Shown here piece after piece: positions 28,814-37,718 of a stretch of DNA of 64,000 bases. The notes under the pieces are model-generated. The model made no database searches, was not told where the DNA came from, and saw only the letters and a list, made by a program, of their open reading frames with translations. The first letter of the stretch is position 1; every line of letters starts with the position of its first letter. This DNA is from Anaerolineae bacterium (GTDB lineage: Bacteria > Chloroflexota > Anaerolineae > Aggregatilineales > JAFGMM01). The position numbers were made by a program, and so were the translations under genes. The stretch is taken from assembly GCA_027494055.1 (NCBI GenBank), contig JAOSJO010000012.1:496001-560000 (forward strand). The letters are read 5' to 3'.

Positions 28814-30106
28814 CTAACGAAGAAGCGCCGACGCCGCCTCCACCAGCCGCTCCGCCACATCGGGCGTGAAGAAGGGGCGGTCATAGACGGCGGCAGCCAG
28901 CCGCGCCGCGTATCCATCCGCCTCGAACTGGCGGCGCGGCGGCAGGTAGCCATACAGCCCGTTGGCGTAGCAAATCGGCAGCGTGTGCGCATAGGACGAC
29001 GCGGCGCGGATCATCCGGCCCTCGGCGGTAAACGCCTCCGCCGGGATCGCCAGCCACGCCAGCGCGTCGCCAATCACGAAGGCCTGAAGCGCGGCGTCCT
29101 CGTGGTCCGGCAGCCGGCCCTGCTGGAGCCGCCGCGCCAGCGCGCGGTAGTAGCGCAGCCACAGGCGCGGGAGGCTGGCCTCGCGGGCCGGGTCTCCGAA
29201 GCTCTCGGGCCGGTCGCCCATCGCGCGGACCTCAGCACGGTAGCGGGCAATCGCCGCGCGGAGGGCTTCGGGCGATGGGGTGTCGTAGCGCAGGCGCAGC
29301 GTCCCGTGGCGCACATGGAGGCGCACATCCTCGACCGGGGTTGCGGCGGTCGCCGCGTCCCAGGCGTCGTCGGCCAGCTCCGCGCCGGCGCACGCAATAT
29401 CGCTGAAGCTGGCGCTGCCCCAGGCGTCGCGGTTGGTCACCGGGTCGATGTCCCCGCACGCGCCGTTTGCGAACAGGATGACACCCGGATACCGCGCGTG
29501 CAGGCAGCGCCGCAGCGCGCCGGGAAAGTCCGCCGTGATCCTGGTGATCTTCCCCGGCATGACCGGGTGGCAGGCGTAATGCACGACAAGCGCCAGCGGC
29601 TCGCCGTCGGCAGTGTCGATGCGCGCCACCTCCACCGACGGATCGATCTCGTTCCAGCCGAGCCGGTTCCACGCAAGGTAGGTGTGCTCCCCCCGCCCGA
29701 CGCTCAGCCGCGCCGGCGTCAGCCTGTTGGCGGCGGCCACCACCGCGCCGGCGAGGTACCGCGCGACCAGGCGCACGTACCCGGCATCCGGCGCGCCGCA
29801 CGCGCGGAACCGGACGGTGGTCGGCGCGGTGTGGGTGTGCGCGCACGTGACCATCACGTTTCCCGGCGGGATGCCGGCCTGCGCCTGTACGATCGCGCGC
29901 ACGGTCTGGGTGAGCGGCACGGAAATGCTGCACAGGTCCGACGTCACGAGCGCGACGCGCGTCGCGCCATCGTCCAGGACGAGCGCCTGCGCCATCAGGT
30001 GGTCGTGGATGTCGGTTGCGTAACGCGGCGTGGCGGTGTAGTAGCCCGCCAGCTCGACGCCGATGGGCGGCGTGATGCACACCTCTATCGCGCCGGCTCT
30101 GAACAT
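28814..30106 (-). CDS. Neutral/alkaline ceramidase N-terminal-domain protein, copy 1
   Basis: This 430-residue protein is related to the N-terminal zinc hydrolase domain of neutral ceramidases (PF04734 type). It opens AGAIEVCITPPIGVELAGY and has CAHTHTAPT with likely zinc-binding His residues, VVHYACHPVM and ANGACGDIDPVTNRD. There is no signal peptide and no C-terminal ceramidase domain, so it is a short cytoplasmic version. The adjacent gene (30116) has the same length and matching blocks, so this is a tandem duplication. The gap is nine bases. The substrate is probably a small amide or ester, not necessarily ceramide. Confidence 0.78.
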   Translation of the reverse strand: MFRAGAIEVCITPPIGVELAGYYTATPRYATDIHDHLMAQALVLDDGATRVALVTSDLCSISVPLTQTVRAIVQAQAGIPPGNVMVTCAHTHTAPTTVRFRACGAPDAGYVRLVARYLAGAVVAAANRLTPARLSVGRGEHTYLAWNRLGWNEIDPSVEVARIDTADGEPLALVVHYACHPVMPGKITRITADFPGALRRCLHARYPGVILFANGACGDIDPVTNRDAWGSASFSDIACAGAELADDAWDAATAATPVEDVRLHVRHGTLRLRYDTPSPEALRAAIARYRAEVRAMGDRPESFGDPAREASLPRLWLRYYRALARRLQQGRLPDHEDAALQAFVIGDALAWLAIPAEAFTAEGRMIRAASSYAHTLPICYANGLYGYLPPRRQFEADGYAARLAAAVYDRPFFTPDVAERLVEAASALLR

Positions 30107-30115
30107 GGCGATCCC

Positions 30116-31408
30116 TCATTCCCCCACGAGCTGCGCCACCACCTCGACGAGCCGCGCGGTCACGTCTGCCTTGAACGGGGGCCGGTCATAGACCGCAGCC
30201 GTCACCTGCGCCGCGTCGGCCATGGAATCATACGGCGTGCGCGGCGGCAGGAACCCGTTCAGGCCGTTGGCGTAGCATACCGGCAGCGTGTGCGCGTGGG
30301 GCGACGCCGCCCGGATCGACAGGCCCTCGCCGGTGAAAAGCTCCACGGGCAGCGCAACCAGCGCCAGCGCCCCGTCGATCACGAACGCCTGCAACTCCAC
30401 GTCGATGTGGTCAGGCTGCCGGCCGGTCGCAATGCGCCGCGCGAGCGCCCGGTAGTAGCGCAGCCAGAAGGCGGGCGTCCGCATCCCGGTGACTTCCTGT
30501 AACCGCTCTGGCTCGCCGCCCAGCGCGCGCACCTCCGCGCGGTGGCGCGCCGCCTGCTCGTGGAGCGCCTCAAGGGGCGGCATTTCGAAGTCCAACCGGA
30601 GTTGCGTCTGCCGCACCAAGAGCCTCACGTCGTCCATGAAGTCGGCGTGCCGCGCCGCCGCCCATGCGTCCTCGCCGAGCCGCGCCCCCACCGTTTCCAC
30701 GTCGTCGAACGTCGCTTGCCCCCAGGCGTCGCGGTTGGTCACCGGGTCGATGTCCCCGCACGCACCGTTGGCGAACATGATCACGCCGGCGTACTTCGTC
30801 CTCAGGAACCGGCGCAGCGCGCCGGGATAGTCCGCCGAGATGACCGGCCTCGGCCCCAACATCACCGGGTGACAGGCGTAGTGCGCCAGCAGCGCCACGG
30901 GCTTGCCCGATGTCGAGTTGATGCGCACCACCTCGACCGAAGGATCAACCACGCCGAGGTCGGTCCGGTTCCACGCCAGGTGCGTGTGTTCGCCGCGCCC
31001 CACGCTGAGCCGCGCCGGTTTGAGCCTGCGCGCCGAGGCCGCCACCGCCCCGGCCAGGTGCCGCGCAACCAGGCGCACGTAGTCCGGGTCAGGCGCGCCC
31101 CAATCGCGGAACCGGCGCGTCGTCGGCGCGGTGTGAACGTGCGCGCACGACACCATCACGCACTCTGGAGGAATGCCGACCTCCCGCTGCACCTGCTGGC
31201 GTACCTGCCGCGCGAAAGTTCGCGAGATGCTGTTGAGGTCCGACGTGATGAGCGCCACCGTGCGCGCGCCGTCGTCGAGCACGAGCGCCTGCGCGGTGAG
31301 GTGGTCGTGTACGTCAGTCGCGCAGCGATTGAGGCGCGGGCCGTACCCGGCCAGTTCCACGCCGATGGGCGGCGTGATGCACACCTCCGTCGCGCCGGCT
31401 TTCAGCAA
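30116..31408 (-). CDS. Neutral/alkaline ceramidase N-terminal-domain protein, copy 2
   Basis: This paralog of the next gene is also 430 residues and aligns without obvious gaps. It shares the opening block GATEVCITPPIGVELAGY, CAHVHTAPTTRRFRDW, HYACHPVMLG and FANGACGDIDPVTNRDAWG. Differences are scattered; for example, copy 1 has HTHTAPT where this copy has HVHTAPT, so both keep the two histidines of that block. It is upstream of copy 1 on the minus strand, and both are likely made from one message. It is divergent from the LysM-MFS transporter gene, so a joint role with uptake of that transporter's substrate is possible. Confidence 0.78.
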   Translation of the reverse strand: MLKAGATEVCITPPIGVELAGYGPRLNRCATDVHDHLTAQALVLDDGARTVALITSDLNSISRTFARQVRQQVQREVGIPPECVMVSCAHVHTAPTTRRFRDWGAPDPDYVRLVARHLAGAVAASARRLKPARLSVGRGEHTHLAWNRTDLGVVDPSVEVVRINSTSGKPVALLAHYACHPVMLGPRPVISADYPGALRRFLRTKYAGVIMFANGACGDIDPVTNRDAWGQATFDDVETVGARLGEDAWAAARHADFMDDVRLLVRQTQLRLDFEMPPLEALHEQAARHRAEVRALGGEPERLQEVTGMRTPAFWLRYYRALARRIATGRQPDHIDVELQAFVIDGALALVALPVELFTGEGLSIRAASPHAHTLPVCYANGLNGFLPPRTPYDSMADAAQVTAAVYDRPPFKADVTARLVEVVAQLVGE

Positions 31409-31555
31409 TGAAGCCCCCCTGTTGTGCGGGATACCTCATTATATCCCGATCTCCATACAAGCAAGGCTTTCCGAGTTTTGCCCCGACCGCCGGCCGGCGA
31501 TTCTGTGGTATCATTCCGGCGGCGCGGGCGTGCAACACTTCCAGGAGCATACGCC

Positions 31556-33037
31556 GTGAAACTCAACTGGCGCAAGACGTTCTTGATCGGTCTCGGCTTT
31601 CTTGGCATCAGCGTCATGTGGCAGATTTACAACGCCTTTGTGCCGATCTTCCTGCAGGGCGGCAACGCCGAATACGACCGGCAGGCGGGCGCACAGGTGC
31701 ACGTGGTCGAGGCGGGCGACACGCTGGCGTCAATCGCGGCCCAGTACGGCATCAGCATCGACGAGCTGGCGACAACCAACAACCTGGCAGACGATGCCGA
31801 CCTCGCCGCGCGGGCTGGCGAGACGGTGACGGTTGCACCTTACGTGGGCTTCGGCCTCAACGCCACCCTCACCGGCTTCATCATGACGCTGGACAACATC
31901 GCCGCGCTGTTCATCCTGCCGCTGATCGGGGTGTGGAGCGACCGCACGCGCACGCGGATCGGGCGGCGCTACCCGTACATCCTCACCGCCGCGCCGGTCG
32001 CGGCGGTCGCCTTTGCGCTGATACCGGTCGCCGCCGGGATGATCGACCCGGCCACGAGCGGCGACATCGCCGAAAACGGGGGCGCGCTTGCGCTCTTCCT
32101 CGTCGCGTCGGGGCTGATGCTCGTCGCGATGGCGGTCTTCCGCACGCCGGTGATCTCGCTCATGCCCGACCTCACGCCGTCGGTGCTCCGGAGCAAGGCG
32201 AACGGCGTCATCAACCTCATGGGCGGGGTCGGCGGCATCATCGCGGCGCTGGGACTGGCGCGCCTCTTCGACATCAACCCCGTGCTGCCGTTCGTCATCT
32301 CGTCGGTCGTGCTCATTGTGGCGGTGGTGCTGCTGTTCCTCACGGTCAGGGAGCCGGACGTCTCCGCCCTGCCGCACGAGCAGAGCGAGGAAGAGGAAGC
32401 GCGGCAGGGCCTGAAGGGCGTCCGGCTGGTCCCGCCCGCCTACCGCCGGAGCCTGATCTTCCTGCTGCTGGCGATCTTTAGCTGGTTTGTGGGCTACAAC
32501 GCCATCGAGACGTTCTTCTCGTCCTACGCCACCACGACTCTGGGTGTCTCGGCCGGCGCTGCGCCGCAGTTGTTCTCGGTGGCGCTGGTGACGTTCATCC
32601 TCTTCGCCGTGCCGGCCGGCTACGTAGGCACGCGACTTGGCCGCAAGCGCACAATTGGCCTGGGGCTGGCCCTGTTCGCCGCGCTGCTGGTCGTCGCCTT
32701 CTTCATCGCGAATGTGACGGTGGTAGTCATCATCCTCGCGGTAGGCGGCGTGGCGTGGGCGCTGGTCAACATCAACTCGCTGCCGATGGTAATCGACACC
32801 ACCGACGACGCGCGCCTGCTCGGCACCTACACCGGGCTTTACTACTTCGCCTCGCAATCGGCGGCGATCTTTGGCCCGGTGCTCAACGGCGCGATCATCG
32901 ACCTGTCGGGCAGCAACTACAGCATGATCTTCCTGGTGACGCCCGCGTTCTTCGTGCTCGCCCTGGTCTGCATGCGCTATGTCACGCGCGGGGAGGCGCA
33001 CCGCGCCACGCAACCCGCGCCCGCCGAGACAGCCTGA
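31556..33037 (+). CDS. MFS sugar-type transporter with LysM domain in the first outer loop
   Basis: This is an inner-membrane transporter of 493 residues, SLC45/GPH-like, with about 12 membrane helices. The family loop GVWSDRTRTRIGRRYPYI is at about 125-142 after helix 2, and VGTRLGRKRTIGLGLALF is after helix 8. Helix 1 is about 9-33 and helix 2 about 100-124. Between them, at about 47-94, lies a complete LysM-like domain: HVVEAGDTLASIAAQYGI, then SIDELATTNNL and GETVTVAP. It is in frame with no break. The loop between helices 1 and 2 faces outward, so the LysM could bind peptidoglycan or chitin-like glycans. GTG at 31556 has AGGAG upstream. Confidence 0.88.
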   Translation: MKLNWRKTFLIGLGFLGISVMWQIYNAFVPIFLQGGNAEYDRQAGAQVHVVEAGDTLASIAAQYGISIDELATTNNLADDADLAARAGETVTVAPYVGFGLNATLTGFIMTLDNIAALFILPLIGVWSDRTRTRIGRRYPYILTAAPVAAVAFALIPVAAGMIDPATSGDIAENGGALALFLVASGLMLVAMAVFRTPVISLMPDLTPSVLRSKANGVINLMGGVGGIIAALGLARLFDINPVLPFVISSVVLIVAVVLLFLTVREPDVSALPHEQSEEEEARQGLKGVRLVPPAYRRSLIFLLLAIFSWFVGYNAIETFFSSYATTTLGVSAGAAPQLFSVALVTFILFAVPAGYVGTRLGRKRTIGLGLALFAALLVVAFFIANVTVVVIILAVGGVAWALVNINSLPMVIDTTDDARLLGTYTGLYYFASQSAAIFGPVLNGAIIDLSGSNYSMIFLVTPAFFVLALVCMRYVTRGEAHRATQPAPAETA

Positions 33038-33049
33038 GCGCCCGCGCCG

Positions 33050-33883
33050 CTACGCCGGCAGCCGCGTCACCAGCGAGATGTCGAGCGCCTGGAAGCCCTC
33101 GTGCCCGCGCGACTCGGCCAGCGTGAATTCAAAGATGTGGTCGTAGCTGGGCAGGCGGTCGGGGTTAAGCTCGCGCGGCAGGTTCGCGTCGTGGAAGTAC
33201 GCCGTCGCATAGGGCGACGCGGCGTGCCGCGTGTCGGTGAGCCACAGGCCGGGCGCGATCTCCGTCAGGAAGCGCATGAAGCCGTAATCCTGCGGGTGAT
33301 AGTAGCAGAGACCGCGCACGCACGAGCCGACTTCGCCCCAGGCGTGTGGGTTGGCGTTCGTCGTCGGCACCAGGTTCGGGATCAGGTAGCCGGACATGAA
33401 CATGTCGGCCTCGAGGCGCAGGTCGCGCGATACGTTGTCGAGCGCCACGATCTCGACGCGGCACCCCTTGTTCTGCACCGCGCGCACCACCTGGTCGAAG
33501 TCGCCGTCGCCGGTCACGAGCAGGACGCGGTCCAGGTTCTCCGACTGCAATAGCATATCGACCGCGAGGTCGAGGTCGGCGTCGGCCTTGCCGTAACGCT
33601 TGCCGGCCTCGTCTTTGTACCACTTCACCTCTTTGATGATAACCTTGTACCCCAGGTCGCGGAGCATCGAATAGAACCGGTTGACGTTGGTGTGATACTC
33701 TTCGTCGGTGCGGGCGCGCTCGGCGTCATAGCTCACGTAGGCGTTGAGACGGACCAGCTCGGCCCCGTCACGGCAGGCAAACTCGCGCAGCACGTCATAC
33801 CGCATCTTGCGCCCGCCGTTCCGGTACATGTTCGAAACGTCCACGTAGACGCCAACTTTCGAACTCGAAACGTGATTGGACAT
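33050..33883 (-). CDS. NYN-domain (LabA/DUF88-like) protein
   Basis: This protein has 277 residues. The PIN-like NYN domain at the N-terminus has the acidic residues of a metal-dependent ribonuclease: VYVDVSNMY, KADADLDLAVDML and VTGDGDFDQVV. The second half (about 170-277) is a separate domain with LCYYHPQDYGFMRFLTE, of unknown function. ATG at 33883 with GAGG upstream is preferred over GTG at 33889. RNA processing is the likely role by family. Confidence 0.82.
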   Translation of the reverse strand: MSNHVSSSKVGVYVDVSNMYRNGGRKMRYDVLREFACRDGAELVRLNAYVSYDAERARTDEEYHTNVNRFYSMLRDLGYKVIIKEVKWYKDEAGKRYGKADADLDLAVDMLLQSENLDRVLLVTGDGDFDQVVRAVQNKGCRVEIVALDNVSRDLRLEADMFMSGYLIPNLVPTTNANPHAWGEVGSCVRGLCYYHPQDYGFMRFLTEIAPGLWLTDTRHAASPYATAYFHDANLPRELNPDRLPSYDHIFEFTLAESRGHEGFQALDISLVTRLPA

Positions 33884-34077
33884 TACCACCTCTTCTTGCT
33901 GTTGTTAAATAGTATATTACAAGAGCCGAATCGCGGCGGCGGACCGCCCTCCCGCTAGAGTTTAGCAGGCTCCGGGCGGGAAAACCACCCCTGCTCTGTC
34001 CGCTTTGGCGCGCCTCCCACGCCAAGCACAGAGCGCCCATGAAGGGCGCTCGTGCAACCAGCCGGGGCCGCGGCGGC

Positions 34078-35193
34078 CTATAGCCGGGCCGCCACCGCCT
34101 CCGCCATTTGCAGCGTCGTCGCGTCCCCGCCCATGTCGTAAGTGCGCACCTTGCCCTCGGCGATCACCGCCGCGACCGCCGCCTCCAGCCGGTCGCTCAT
34201 CTCGCGCTCGCCGAGCCAGCGCAGCATCAACTGCGCCGCGAGCAGGGTCGCAATCGGGTTGACCTTGTACTGCCCGGCGTACTTGGGCGCGCTGCCGTGC
34301 GTCGGCTCGAAGACGGCGAACGTGTCGCCGATGTTTCCGCTGGAGGCGAACCCCAGCCCGCCCACAAGCTGCGCGCACAGGTCCGAGATGATGTCGCCGA
34401 ACAGGTTACTGGTCACAAGCACGCCGTAGTCCTGCGGGTTCTTGATGAGCCACATGCACATCGCGTCGATGTTGGTCTCCCACAGCGCGATGTCGGGGTA
34501 CTCGGCGGCGACCTTGCGCGCCTCGCGGACCATCAGGCCGCTGGTCTCGCGCACCACGTTCGGCTTCTCCACCACGGTCACGGTCGGATAGCCGTACTGC
34601 TTCGCGTACTCGAACGCCTGCCGCACGATGCGCCGGCAGCCTTGCCGCGTGAGGATGCGGCACGAGATCGCCATGTTCTCGCCCGGCACGCCGTCGAACT
34701 TGCTCATCGCGGGGCTGGCCTTGAGCGCGGTGCGCACGGCCGCCGGCACGGGGTGGAACTCCACGCCGGCGTACAGGTCCTCGGTGTTCTCGCGGAAGAC
34801 CACCAGGTCGATGCTGTCGCGGTAGTTGAGCGGGTTGCCGGGGTACGCCCTGCACGGGCGCAGGTTGGTGTACAGGTCGAACAGTTGGCGCAGGCGCACG
34901 ATGGGGCTGCGATAGACGTAGCCCTTCCCCTGGAGTTCGGGGACAAGCTCAGCCTCGGCCTCCTCTTTGGGCTTGGAGGTGATCGCGCCGAACAGGGCGC
35001 AGTGGCAGGTCTTGAGGAGGTCGATGGTGCGCTGCGGCAGCGCCTCGCCCTCGGCGCGCCAGAACTCCCAGCCGATGTCGGCGGGGAGGTACTCGGCGTC
35101 GAGCGCGAGCCGGTCGAGCACCAGGCGCGCGGCGTCCATCACGTCCACGCCGACGCCGTCGCCGGGCATCCAGGCTATGCGGTATTTGGGCAT
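34078..35193 (-). CDS. Isocitrate/homoisocitrate/3-isopropylmalate dehydrogenase family
   Basis: This NAD(P)-dependent beta-decarboxylating dehydrogenase has 371 residues. Visible: the N-terminal WMPGDGVGVDVMDAARLVL, substrate residues in LFDLYTNLRPCR, VVFRENTEDLYAGVE, the metal/active-site block VTSNLFGDIISDL and FEPTHGSAPKYAGQ. The FRENTEDLYAG wording is of the isocitrate/homoisocitrate type; true LeuB proteins usually read RELTGG. It lies downstream of leuC and leuD homologs on the same strand, which may form a chain-elongation set, so leucine or homocitrate-type chemistry are both possible. The start ATG is at 35193. Confidence 0.85.
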   Translation of the reverse strand: MPKYRIAWMPGDGVGVDVMDAARLVLDRLALDAEYLPADIGWEFWRAEGEALPQRTIDLLKTCHCALFGAITSKPKEEAEAELVPELQGKGYVYRSPIVRLRQLFDLYTNLRPCRAYPGNPLNYRDSIDLVVFRENTEDLYAGVEFHPVPAAVRTALKASPAMSKFDGVPGENMAISCRILTRQGCRRIVRQAFEYAKQYGYPTVTVVEKPNVVRETSGLMVREARKVAAEYPDIALWETNIDAMCMWLIKNPQDYGVLVTSNLFGDIISDLCAQLVGGLGFASSGNIGDTFAVFEPTHGSAPKYAGQYKVNPIATLLAAQLMLRWLGEREMSDRLEAAVAAVIAEGKVRTYDMGGDATTLQMAEAVAARL

Positions 35194-35227
35194 ACTCAGC
35201 TTCTCTCCTTAGTGAAGACAGGATTTG

Positions 35228-35294
35228 AACCACAGAGGCACGGAGATCACGGAGAAGCTGCAAAACGACTCCGTGTCCTCTGTGTCTCTGTGGT
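35228..35294. repeat. CACAGAG-type inverted repeat
   Basis: AACCACAGAGGCACGGAG on the left is mirrored by CTCTGTGTCTCTGTGGTT on the right. A second copy lies at 45199-45254. It is a dispersed intergenic repeat with no coding potential. Confidence 0.75.
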
Positions 35295-35401
35295 TGGTTC
35301 TTGCGCTCCTACGCCAGGCCATCGCCGGGCATCCACGCAATGCGGTACTGGGCATATTGGGTGTGCTCCTGTGTTGGGTCCCATGTCACGGACTCAGATA
35401 G

Positions 35402-36308
35402 TCAATCTGGCCGGCCAGGCAAACCTAACTCGGAACGATCAACAATAAAGAGTTCATTTCGACCGGGCACACCGAGTGTTGTATAGGCGATCTTCAAACC
35501 ATTTGGTGACCATGATACATAGGAAAAAGCACCCGACCTGATAAGCCGTCGTGTACCTGTGCCATCACTCGGTATGAGGTATAAACCCGGTTCGTCATAA
35601 CGCCCCAGAAAAGAATCCATTCACCGTCGGGGGACCAGGTAAAGCTGTGAACCCCGCCCTTGGTGGGAACTTCCAGAATCCTCACATCACCGTTCTTGTC
35701 CATGACGCCAATGTTGTCCATGCCTCGAAAAAGGAAGGCCAATTGCTCGCCATCAGGCGACCAGAGTGGAGCTGTTTCCAACAAAGCTGGCGGATCCGTT
35801 AGTTGAACTACAGCTTGAGATTCCAAATCAAGAGCATACAGCTCACTTGTATGCGTTCGGCCTGAGCCTTTCTCCTCTGCGAAAACGATCTCGGCTCGAT
35901 GAGGATGTATCGTAAAACCCTCCCATGAGGAAGCTGATCGAATGATGCGCTCGGTTTCTCCAGTGCTAACATCGAGGCGGTAGATCGAGTTACTCATGAA
36001 CCCATTATCTCCCATGAACCAGAGTGCATGGAGACCCTCCCAGCTAGCTCCTCCAAAGAATCTCACGTTAAAAATCAGTATGTATTTGTCTCCAGTTTGC
36101 CCGTCTCAGTTTTCATCAACCACACTTCATCATAACCACCCTCGTAAAATGTGAACGCGAGCACGCCGCCATCCGGGGACCAAATAGGCGAACTATAGAC
36201 ACCATCGCCCAGCGGCCAAGTGCCCTGGGACAGGTGCGACAACACAATCCCGCCACCAAGACACAATAATGCCAAAAACACAAATGCCCTTAGCTTGCCA
36301 AAGCGCAT
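35402..36308 (-). CDS. TolB-like beta-propeller protein (two frameshifts), lower G+C
   Basis: This exported propeller of about 302 residues has an N-terminal membrane anchor or signal (LRAFVFLALLCLGGGIVLS). Repeated blade signatures are visible: IWSPDGGVLAFTF, LWSPDGEQLAFLF, TWSPDGEWILF, SWSPNGLKIAYTT. Breaks at about 36065-36085 and 35600-35610 divide it into three pieces, and the last one ends at 35402. The base composition is clearly lower in G+C than in neighbouring genes, which hints at transfer. It lies 26 bases after leuD on the same strand but has no obvious link to leucine synthesis. Confidence 0.72.
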
Positions 36309-36334
36309 GTCATTCTATACAGACATTCCAAAAT

Positions 36335-36835
36335 TCATTCGATACCAAGCCGCTTGCGCGTATACGGAATCAGCCCGCCGGCCTCCAGGATGCCGAGCAC
36401 AGCCTCCGGCAGCGGCGGGAAGGCGAACGTCCCGGCGGCGCAGCGGATCGCGCCGGCCTGGAAGTCCACTGTGATCGTCTCGCCGTCCTGGATGGCGTCC
36501 ACCGCCTCCGGGCAGGTGATCGCCGGCAGGCCGATGTTGATGAGGTTGCGGAAGTGGATGCGCGCGAAGCTCTTGGCGACCACCGCACCCACGCCCGCCA
36601 TCTTGAGGCAGGTCGCGGCCTGCTCGCGGCTGCTGCCCGCGCCCCAGTTCTTGCCGGCCACGATCACGTCGCCCGGCCTGACCGCCTTCGCAAATCGCGG
36701 GTCCAGGTCTTCGAGCGCGTACTGCGCCATCTCGTTGGGTCGCTGACGGTGTACGTGTACTTGCCGGGGAAGATCACGTCGGTGTTGACGTTGTCGCCGT
36801 ACTTCCACCACGCGGCCTGTGGTGCTGTTGGGCAT
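36335..36835 (-). CDS. leuD: 3-isopropylmalate dehydratase small subunit (frameshifted)
   Basis: This is the swivel subunit of the LeuCD isomerase. The pieces read [19 protein letters not shown], then [33 protein letters not shown] and [17 protein letters not shown], all LeuD traits (the GSSREQ loop touches the substrate). Two one-base slips at about 36815 and 36742 break the first third. The length of about 166 residues fits the small archaeal-type subunit. The start at 36835 lies only six bases after the end of hepT. Confidence 0.9.
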   Translation of the reverse strand: MPNSTTGRVVEVRRQRQHRRDLPRQVHVHRQRPNEMAQYALEDLDPRFAKAVRPGDVIVAGKNWGAGSSREQAATCLKMAGVGAVVAKSFARIHFRNLINIGLPAITCPEAVDAIQDGETITVDFQAGAIRCAAGTFAFPPLPEAVLGILEAGGLIPYTRKRLGIE

Positions 36836-36841
36836 GGTGGG

Positions 36842-37276
36842 TTACTCCAATAGCTGATTCTGGCGGTTAACGTATGCGAGAATATACTCAATAAAGCGAT
36901 CAAAGTCGCCGAGGTAATTCTTGATAACGCCGTAGACTTGCTGATCGCGTATGCGCAGATAACCATGCACAAGCCTGTTGCGCATCCCTACCATATCCGA
37001 GAGTGTGTCTACAAAATCATCAGGGATAACGCCCAGCCGGTTAAGCGCGCTGACCGCATCCTGAGCGCTCTTCACCGCAATACCCTCTGATGCGACGATA
37101 TGCTCTGCGATATCAATACTTGCCTGGAGACACATATGCAACCGAAACCGTCCCAAATCGATAGAGTCTCGGTCAGCCATGTACCGATCCAGTGATTGAT
37201 CTCCAACGGAACGCAGCGTGTTCTGGTAGTCGCGGAGGAACGCAACCAGCTCAGCGATCTTGGCGGCGTCAACCAC
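36842..37276 (-). CDS. hepT: HepT-like toxin (HEPN RNase) of MntA/HepT module
   Basis: This all-helical HEPN protein of 144 residues is a predicted RNase toxin. The catalytic motif RX4HXY is exactly present as RNRLVHGY near residue 110. In the characterised HepT/MntA pair, the Tyr of this motif is modified with AMP by MntA to silence the toxin. The GTG start at 37276 overlaps the mntA stop by eight bases. It ends six bases before leuD. The order antitoxin-toxin is as in known pairs. Confidence 0.92.
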   Translation of the reverse strand: MVDAAKIAELVAFLRDYQNTLRSVGDQSLDRYMADRDSIDLGRFRLHMCLQASIDIAEHIVASEGIAVKSAQDAVSALNRLGVIPDDFVDTLSDMVGMRNRLVHGYLRIRDQQVYGVIKNYLGDFDRFIEYILAYVNRQNQLLE

Positions 37277-37718
37277 TCAGTTCCTCCAGAAGGTTACGCA
37301 TGTAGGCGCGATAATAGGCTTCCAGGCGTGGGCGTTCTACAGCGTAGGCTTCGCGGATCGCTTTTTCATATGCCAGCCGGTCGGCCTGTTCGCGCGCGTA
37401 GATCAATATGCCATCCCTGACAACCTCGCCCAGTACGAGAACCGGCATTGTATTCATCGCGCCAGCTTCAACTTGCAGAGGTAAGTCAACGGCATTCTGC
37501 AAACGCCTCTCAAGGCGGAGAGACAGAATTAGCTGATCGTAATCCGTGACGCTCTTGTCGAACAGGACTCCTATATCCACATCACTCTGGGGCGTCGCCG
37601 TGCCGCGCGCCACCGACCCGTAGACATACGCCAGCCGCACCGGGTACTCCGCCAGGATCGCGGGCGCGCCGGCCTTCAGGTGTTCGATAATGCGCGTGGT
37701 ATCGATTGGTTCCCCCAT
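37269..37718 (-). CDS. mntA: MntA-like nucleotidyltransferase antitoxin
   Basis: This minimal nucleotidyltransferase of 149 residues has the signature GSX10DXD exactly as YGSVARGTATPQSDVDIGV, near residues 34-52. In the studied systems it adds AMP units to HepT. The ATG at 37718 shares one base with the leuC stop (TGATG), so translation is coupled to leuC; a leftward extension in the same frame exists but is not favoured. The C-terminal half is helical. It forms a complete pair with the next gene. Confidence 0.92.
   Translation of the reverse strand: MGEPIDTTRIIEHLKAGAPAILAEYPVRLAYVYGSVARGTATPQSDVDIGVLFDKSVTDYDQLILSLRLERRLQNAVDLPLQVEAGAMNTMPVLVLGEVVRDGILIYAREQADRLAYEKAIREAYAVERPRLEAYYRAYMRNLLEELSG

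Noticed and set aside
28811-30502. Long plus-strand open frame opposite the ceramidase-like genes
   Set aside because: Shadow of two conserved genes; no ribosome site or domain.
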